From assembly GCA_902588615.1 (NCBI GenBank), contig CACIPV010000006.1:1-62386 (forward strand): 62,386 nucleotides of DNA, written 5' to 3'. A program made the position numbers and the translations under genes. The notes under the pieces are model-generated. The model made no database searches. It had not been told where the DNA came from and worked only from the letters and a program-made list of their open reading frames with translations. Source of the stretch: an uncultured Alphaproteobacteria bacterium (GTDB lineage Bacteria > Pseudomonadota > Alphaproteobacteria > HIMB59). This document shows positions 58,057 through 62,386 of the stretch, piece after piece (the first letter of the stretch is position 1; every line of letters begins with the position of its first letter).

Positions 58057-58464
58057 TTATTTAAATTTTTTCATTAACTTTAATGTTTCATCACTAACGT
58101 GATGCTCAATACCTTCACTGTCATTTTCTGCAGTCTTTCTGGAAACACCTAACTTAATTAAGAAATTATAAACAATTTCATGCTTTTGTTTTGACTGTGT
58201 GGCTAATTTTTCTCCCTTTTCTGTCAAAAAAATCGAGCGGTATGGTTCAGATTTTGCTAAATTAAAATTTATTAAACGCTTCAAATTTTTATTAACAGTG
58301 GCTTGTGACACACCAAAATGTTGAGCTAAATCAGCATTTTTAACATCACCTTTATTTTTTAAAATTTCTTGAATAGCCTCAACATAATCTTCTAGTATTT
58401 CGTTCTTATTTTGACTTCTGATATTTGAAAATTGATATGGCTCACTAGATCTAGTGTTTTTCAT
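58057..58464 (-). CDS. mntR: Manganese-responsive regulator MntR (DtxR family)
   Basis: 135 residues. Winged helix-turn-helix NADLAQHFGVSQATVNKNLK (43-62), then a metal-binding helical domain. Residues aligned with all six B. subtilis MntR manganese ligands are present: Asp26 and Glu29 (EDYVEAI), His95, Glu117, Glu120 and His121 (SEGIEHHVS). No SH3-like third domain, as in MntR rather than DtxR. It represses uptake genes when manganese is sufficient. Divergent from mntX across 93 bp that hold a strong palindrome. Confidence 0.93.
   Translation of the reverse strand: MKNTRSSEPYQFSNIRSQNKNEILEDYVEAIQEILKNKGDVKNADLAQHFGVSQATVNKNLKRLINFNLAKSEPYRSIFLTEKGEKLATQSKQKHEIVYNFLIKLGVSRKTAENDSEGIEHHVSDETLKLMKKFK
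58443..58456. promoter_or_regulatory. 14-bp palindrome in the first codons of mntR
   Basis: CACTAGATCTAGTG is a perfect palindrome over codons 3-8 of mntR. It shares TAG/CTA half-sites with the 16-bp palindrome before mntX but differs in the centre. It could be an autoregulatory site, or an accident of the codons for Thr-Arg-Ser-Ser. Confidence 0.25.
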
Positions 58465-58509
58465 AGCGGATTCAATCTATTTTGTTAACAATTAAAAGTA
58501 AAGAATTGT

Positions 58510-58537
58510 TTGACTAATATTTAGTTATATCTATATT
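58510..58537 (+). promoter_or_regulatory. Predicted mntX promoter
   Basis: TTGACT (58510-58515), 16-bp spacer, TATATT (58532-58537). Each box has one mismatch to the sigma-70 consensus. Transcription would begin near 58544, inside the adjacent palindrome, leaving a leader of about 14 nt. Confidence 0.55.
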
Positions 58538-58538
58538 G

Positions 58539-58554
58539 TTTAGCCTAGGCTAAA
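58539..58554. promoter_or_regulatory. Predicted MntR operator on the mntX start site
   Basis: TTTAGCCTAGGCTAAA is a perfect 16-bp palindrome beginning 1 nt after the -10 box and ending 3 nt before the mntX ATG. The TAGCCTAGGCTA core resembles DtxR/IdeR-type boxes (TTAGGTTAGCCTAACCTAA). Binding there would block RNA polymerase. The regulator gene is divergent and adjacent. Confidence 0.7.
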
Positions 58555-58557
58555 AAT

Positions 58558-59685
58558 ATGACAGAATTAGTATTAGAATTAAGTAGAAAATTTCAATATT
58601 TAAGATTATCAAAAATTTTCCTCTTTATATGTATTCTCCTTCTTTTATTTTCTGAACAGACTAGAAATATTTTAATTTCGTCATCGAGTGACGCCTACAT
58701 AGCTGTATCTAGCTTTGTTGGAGTGACACTTCTTCTATTTGTTATTCTTGAAAAGAGAAATTTTAATTTACAAAAATTAATTTTACAAAATAAGAAATTT
58801 GAAATTCCCATATGCTCTATGTTAGGAGTTATACCTGGTTGCGGCGGAGCAATAATGGTAATGAGCTTATTCACTAGAAAGGTAGTTTCTTTTGGAGGTG
58901 TGCTCGCAGCACTTATTAGCACTATGGGCGATGCAGCTTTTCTTCTCATTGCAACAAAACCCCAGGCTGCTTTAATCATACTACCAGTTACTTTTATAGT
59001 AGGTATAATATCTGGATATGTTGCTCAACCTTTTACAAAAAATTTTTTACAAAATAAAATTAATAAGAATGTAAATACAACCCATTTACCTAAAAATAAA
59101 ATATCAAATAAATTTTATTATATTTGGTTTTTATTTTTAGCTCCTGGATTTATTTTGGGAATGTTAAATGCTTTTAACATTGAACTAAACTTTAATTTTA
59201 TTGGAATTAATGTGGTTGAAGTAATGGCATTTATTTTGGCGATATACTGTGTCTTGTTGTGGGTTTTGAATCCGCTAACAGATATTCAAATGGCTTCAAT
59301 TCACGAAAACTCCTATAGAAAAGTTGTAGATACAACTTGCTTTGTTACTGTTTGGGTCATTATTTCATTTGTTGTCTACGAGCTAATAGATCTATCAACT
59401 AATGGTTTAATATTTGAGTCATTAATACTATTTGGTCCATTTATTCCTCTTATGGCTATACTAATTGGTTTTATTCCTGGCTGTGGTCCTCAAATTATGA
59501 TCACATCCATGTATGTGAGTGGTCAAATTCCTATGTCCGCACAAATAGGAAACTCTATATCTAACGACGGTGATGCACTTTTCCCTGCGATAGCCATATC
59601 TGCAAAGGCAGCAATAGTTGCAACACTCTACAGTGCGATCCCAGCTATTATAATTGCTTATCTCTGGTATTACCTTATAGGTTAA
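58558..59685 (+). CDS. mntX: MntX-type putative manganese transporter
   Basis: 375 residues, about ten membrane helices, matching the 10-helix heavy-metal transporter family (PF11449) whose marine members were named MntX and reported to take up manganese in Roseobacter, SAR11, SAR116 and Vibrio relatives. It has a clear internal duplication: IPGCG at 92-96 and 306-310, IMxxS at 99-103 and 313-317, GDA at 124-126 and 338-340, all offset by exactly 214 residues. Divergent mntR and the palindrome before the start support manganese uptake. Some databases label the family as an exporter. Confidence 0.87.
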   Translation: MTELVLELSRKFQYLRLSKIFLFICILLLLFSEQTRNILISSSSDAYIAVSSFVGVTLLLFVILEKRNFNLQKLILQNKKFEIPICSMLGVIPGCGGAIMVMSLFTRKVVSFGGVLAALISTMGDAAFLLIATKPQAALIILPVTFIVGIISGYVAQPFTKNFLQNKINKNVNTTHLPKNKISNKFYYIWFLFLAPGFILGMLNAFNIELNFNFIGINVVEVMAFILAIYCVLLWVLNPLTDIQMASIHENSYRKVVDTTCFVTVWVIISFVVYELIDLSTNGLIFESLILFGPFIPLMAILIGFIPGCGPQIMITSMYVSGQIPMSAQIGNSISNDGDALFPAIAISAKAAIVATLYSAIPAIIIAYLWYYLIG

Positions 59686-59708
59686 ATACTAAATATTAAT
59701 TAATCGAT

Positions 59709-60278
59709 ATGATTTGGAAGAATTTACATATATATGTTGAAAAAAAATCTAAATCAAAATATTCACAATATTTTTTATCTTTAGTTGCTTTTATAGAAAG
59801 CATTTTTTTTCCAATTCCTCCAGATATAATTTTAATACCGATTGTTTATTTTAATCCTAAAAATTTTTTAGCAACTGCACTGAATTGTACGATATTTTCA
59901 GTCATCGGTGGTGCTTTTGGATATATCATAGGGTATTTCATTTTTGATATTGCCCAATCTTATTTTGATATAAGCAAGCAGGGTGAATTTATGAATTTTT
60001 ATAAAGATTGGGGTATTTTTGCGGTTTTTTTGGGTGGTTTTACACCTATACCTTACAAAGTTATAGCTTTAACAAGTGGATATGCTCAATTTAATTTTAT
60101 CTATTTTATACTCCTTTCATTGTTATCTAGGGGGTTGAGGTTTTTTATTATTGCTTTTATCATTAAACAATTTGGGAAATTAGGTATGGAAATTTTACAA
60201 AGAAATAAACTATTAATTTTTATAATCATACCTCTTGGAATAGTCTTTTTTATTTATTTATTTATTTATCATGATTAA
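59709..60278 (+). CDS. DedA/YqaA-family membrane protein
   Basis: 189 residues, about five helices. SLVAFIESIFFPIPPDIILIP and GGFTPIPYKVIALTSGYAQF are the DedA (SNARE-associated/VTT) motifs, including the G-x-F/Y-x-P-x-x-x-x segment with the conserved proline. DedA proteins have been linked to lipid carrier recycling; the specific role is unknown. Overlaps dsbB by 8 nt, a pairing seen in other alphaproteobacteria. Confidence 0.86.
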   Translation: MIWKNLHIYVEKKSKSKYSQYFLSLVAFIESIFFPIPPDIILIPIVYFNPKNFLATALNCTIFSVIGGAFGYIIGYFIFDIAQSYFDISKQGEFMNFYKDWGIFAVFLGGFTPIPYKVIALTSGYAQFNFIYFILLSLLSRGLRFFIIAFIIKQFGKLGMEILQRNKLLIFIIIPLGIVFFIYLFIYHD

Positions 60279-60741
60279 ACAAACTAATATTTTATTTATT
60301 GTTTTTTTATTTTCGCTGGTAGCTATGTCTTTTGCTTTAATATTACAATATGCATATGGTCATAGCCCATGTAAATTGTGTGTATATCAAAGAGTTCCAT
60401 ATTACTCAATTTTGATATTAGGTGTATTTTATTTTTTTATTAAGAGATATTTCAATTTAATTTATATATTACTAACTATCTTGCTTCTTGTTGAATTAGG
60501 AATTTCCGGTTATCATTCTCTTACAACATTTGGAATAATTGATTACACCGGATGTGAAGCTGCCACGCTTCCAAATGATATTACAAAATTAAAAGAAGAA
60601 TTAATGTCTAATACATTAATTACCACATGCTCTGATGCAAACTTACCTTACTTTGGTATTCCATTATCATTTTATAACTTCTTGTTTTCAATGACTTTTC
60701 TGTTATTAATTATTTTCAATGCCTACAAAAAAGAAAAATAA
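60271..60741 (+). CDS. dsbB: Disulfide bond formation protein DsbB
   Basis: 156 residues, four membrane helices. First cysteine pair in HSPCKLCVYQRVPYY; second pair Cys in GCEAATLP and TTCSDANLPYFG. It reoxidises DsbA and passes electrons to ubiquinone. The DsbA-like protein is at 20.8 kb. Its last 23 nt overlap coq7. Confidence 0.92.
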   Translation: MIKQTNILFIVFLFSLVAMSFALILQYAYGHSPCKLCVYQRVPYYSILILGVFYFFIKRYFNLIYILLTILLLVELGISGYHSLTTFGIIDYTGCEAATLPNDITKLKEELMSNTLITTCSDANLPYFGIPLSFYNFLFSMTFLLLIIFNAYKKEK

Positions 60742-61276
60742 ATCACTAAGCAGTGAAGATAAAAAATTGATCGAAGAAATTATCAGAGTGGATCACGCAG
60801 GTGAGCATGGAGCAACACAAATATATCGTGGACAATTAGCTATTTTTAAAGAAAACACAGAATTTGGTAAAGAAATTAAGGAGATGGCTGACCAAGAGGA
60901 AATTCATAAATCAACTTTTGATGAATACATAGTAAAAGAGAACGTAAAACCAACCGCTTTATTTCCATTTTGGAATTTAGCAGGTTATGCCCTTGGATTA
61001 GGTACTGCATTAATGGGAAAAAAAGCTGCAATGGCATGCACCGTTGCTGTTGAGGAGGTTATTGGTCAACACTATGAGGAACAAGCCAAGGAACTATCAA
61101 AAAGAAAATTAAAACCAGATTTATTGAATACTGTAAAAAAGTTTAGAGAAGATGAGCTAGAACACCATGATACAGGCGTCGAACACCAGGCAGAAATGAC
61201 AACTGGGTATGTTCTTTTGTCTAAAACAATAAAACAGCTATGCTATACAGCGATAAAAATAACTAAAAAATATTAA
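60719..61276 (+). CDS. coq7: Demethoxyubiquinone hydroxylase (Coq7/UbiF-type di-iron)
   Basis: 185-residue di-iron hydroxylase of ubiquinone synthesis. Ligand motifs: VDHAGEHGA (24-32), ADQEEIHKSTF (57-67), VEEVIGQHYEEQ and EDELEHHDTG, giving the four E/ExxH sets of the family. The ATG lies within dsbB. Convergent with the HNH gene (4-bp overlap). Confidence 0.95.
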   Translation: MPTKKKNKSLSSEDKKLIEEIIRVDHAGEHGATQIYRGQLAIFKENTEFGKEIKEMADQEEIHKSTFDEYIVKENVKPTALFPFWNLAGYALGLGTALMGKKAAMACTVAVEEVIGQHYEEQAKELSKRKLKPDLLNTVKKFREDELEHHDTGVEHQAEMTTGYVLLSKTIKQLCYTAIKITKKY

Positions 61277-61833
61277 TCCTTCTCTAAGACACTATCCCAA
61301 TATAAATAATCTCTCCAACTTGAGTGAAGATAATCAGAGGGGAAATTTTTACTTTTTAATCTTAAAGAATATTGAGAGGGTTCTTTAGGTTTTCTAAGCA
61401 ATTTAAAACCAACTTGACTTAAATCCCTACTTCCTTTGGTCCAATTACATTTTGAACATGCAGTCACAACGTTCTCCCAATTTGTCAATCCACCTTTTGA
61501 ACGAGGTATTAAATGATCGAAAGTTAATTCTTTTGTTGAAAATTTATCATTGCAATATTGACATGTGAAATCATCTCTCAAAAAAACATTAAATCTTGTA
61601 AATGCAGGTTTATGACTATGTGGTATGTAATCTTTGAGTGCGATAATGCTAGGGAGTTTTATTTCAAAAGATGGGGATGAAACCTTTTGATCATATTCTT
61701 CAACTATATTAACTCTATCAAGAAAAACCGCTTTTACCGTATCTTTCCAACTCCATATAGATAAGGGGAAATAGCTAAGAGGCCGGTAGTCTGCATTTAA
61801 TACTAAAGATGGGCAATGATTCGAGTTGATCAT
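61273..61833 (-). CDS. HNH endonuclease-family protein
   Basis: 186 residues. C-terminal HNH fold: CQYC, LTFDHLIPRSKGG (catalytic His), NWENVVTACSKCNWTKG with the second Cys pair. N-terminal VLNADYRPLSYFPLSIWSWKDTVKAVF is the constant start of a widespread single-copy chromosomal HNH family in alphaproteobacteria, not a restriction enzyme. Biological role unknown. Confidence 0.9.
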   Translation of the reverse strand: MINSNHCPSLVLNADYRPLSYFPLSIWSWKDTVKAVFLDRVNIVEEYDQKVSSPSFEIKLPSIIALKDYIPHSHKPAFTRFNVFLRDDFTCQYCNDKFSTKELTFDHLIPRSKGGLTNWENVVTACSKCNWTKGSRDLSQVGFKLLRKPKEPSQYSLRLKSKNFPSDYLHSSWRDYLYWDSVLEKD

Positions 61834-61878
61834 GATTTAATATTAACATATCTAAAAAAGAGTATGTTTAATAGTTTA

Positions 61879-62386
61879 TTAATTCCAGTGTTCATACAGC
61901 TTGTTAATTTCATCTAAAGCAATTGGGCTAATTGAATGTGCACAGTTGTCATCTAAAACCAGTTTACTAGAAAATTTTTTTGATTCCAAAAACGAATTTG
62001 TCTCAACTGCCCTATTAAATGGTACGACATCGTCCATTTTTCCATGAAAAATTAAAAAACTAGATTTGATTTCAGATATTTTCAAATCATTTAAAATTTC
62101 TTTTGGTAATGATCCTGATAATGAAATGATACTGTGAAAATTTAAATTTTTTTGTAGAGCATAATATGTCGCCAACATAGAGCCCTGAGAGAAACCAATG
62201 ATAGAAATCTGAGTTTCATCAACTGAGTGTTCATGAATTATTTTTTCAATTATTTTTTCAAGATGAAAGAAGGCTGATTTTAGGCCTTCTTTTAATTCTT
62301 CAATTGATCTCTCTTTTAATGGAAACCACTGATACCCAAAATAATTGAATTCACAGGGCTCCGGGGCATTAGGAGATATAAACTCA
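61879..62386 (-). CDS. Carboxylesterase/phospholipase (alpha/beta hydrolase), partial
   Basis: The N-terminus lies beyond the window; about 168 residues are visible, reading through the right edge in frame. SPNAPEPC at the visible start and QWFPL are family hallmarks, followed by the nucleophile elbow GFSQG, the Asp in GKMDDVVPF and the His in CAHSIS. Similar to acyl-protein thioesterase/EstB-type serine esterases. An internal ATG at 62178 lies after the nucleophile serine and cannot be the real start. Confidence 0.88.
   Translation of the reverse strand, partial: EFISPNAPEPCEFNYFGYQWFPLKERSIEELKEGLKSAFFHLEKIIEKIIHEHSVDETQISIIGFSQGSMLATYYALQKNLNFHSIISLSGSLPKEILNDLKISEIKSSFLIFHGKMDDVVPFNRAVETNSFLESKKFSSKLVLDDNCAHSISPIALDEINKLYEHWN

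Noticed and set aside
61273..61833. HNH protein as mobile homing endonuclease or defence nuclease
   Set aside because: It belongs to a constant chromosomal alphaproteobacterial family, is not inside an intron or intein, and no mobile features flank it.
62093..62178. Internal ATG of the terminal esterase as a real start
   Set aside because: The frame continues through the GFSQG nucleophile motif to the window edge, so the true start is outside.

Overview
This is a 62.4 kb stretch of an AT-rich (roughly 70% A+T by eye), extremely gene-dense chromosome. The genes point to a streamlined free-living alphaproteobacterium: the proC-ybjN-ubiK/lgt block, the prs-rplY-pth-ychF block, CcrM (the GANTC methylase) beside rnhB and mutY, the DciA-like/DsbA/SMC run, split b and b' ATP synthase subunits, petABC, a ctaC-ctaD-ctaB-coxF-ctaG-ctaE oxidase operon, a BamF-like lipoprotein behind lspA, and the MntR/MntX pair known from marine alphaproteobacteria. 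A SAR11-like or other AT-rich marine clade (for example HIMB59/AEGEAN-169) fits; sequence reading alone cannot decide. The standard genetic code is used. I saw no insertion sequence, prophage, integron, CRISPR array, rRNA or obvious transferred island.

Layout. 1-9.3 kb: partial proC, ybjN, short ubiK (minus); lgt, midA, pgeF, prs, rplY, pth, ychF (plus); petABC encoding the bc1 complex (minus). 9.3-14.9 kb: trmL (plus), then a minus-strand run read as TPR protein, ispE, tRNA-Gln, uup, short CCA-adding-type enzyme. 14.9-20.4 kb: UDG-like protein, lytic transglycosylase, moaB, rnhB, ccrM (plus), mutY (minus). 20.4-27.7 kb: dciA-like, dsbA, smc, ATP synthase F0 genes, thrB, rnhA (plus). 27.7-38.1 kb: rsmE, aa3-type oxidase genes with assembly factors, surf1, M32 peptidase, thrC, M16 peptidase (minus). 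38.1-44.3 kb: ubiA, then msbA, DUF374, waaA, lpxK, lpxL for lipid A-Kdo and its export (plus). 44.3-49.5 kb: xseA, purD, tadA, class-I amidotransferase, rluB-like, rsmD, DUF6787-like. 49.5-55.8 kb: tRNA-Leu, flavin reductase, ribF, ileS, lspA, BamF-like, pgi (minus). 55.9-62.4 kb: lysE, iron-type ABC permease, mntR/mntX, dedA, dsbB, coq7, HNH protein, partial carboxylesterase.

How the parts fit. The window holds much of an aerobic respiratory chain (bc1, cytochrome oxidase, heme O synthesis, copper insertion, two ubiquinone steps, F0), a disulfide relay (DsbA, DsbB), lipoprotein maturation (Lgt, LspA), the late lipid A pathway, threonine synthesis (ThrB, ThrC), and DNA/RNA maintenance enzymes.

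The most unusual aspect is compaction. No gap between genes exceeds 97 bp and under about 2% is non-coding. Neighbours routinely overlap. Several divergent pairs share the same CATG as both start codons or overlap at their 5' ends, and both tRNA genes sit 15-25 nt upstream of a same-strand coding start. Several proteins are clearly shorter than usual (SMC, CCA-adding-type enzyme, PGI, UbiK). The best regulatory prediction is a 16-bp perfect palindrome on the predicted transcription start of mntX, divergent from mntR. A second is a pair of GANTC sites in the presumed ccrM promoter. I found no clear undescribed multi-gene defence or mobile system.
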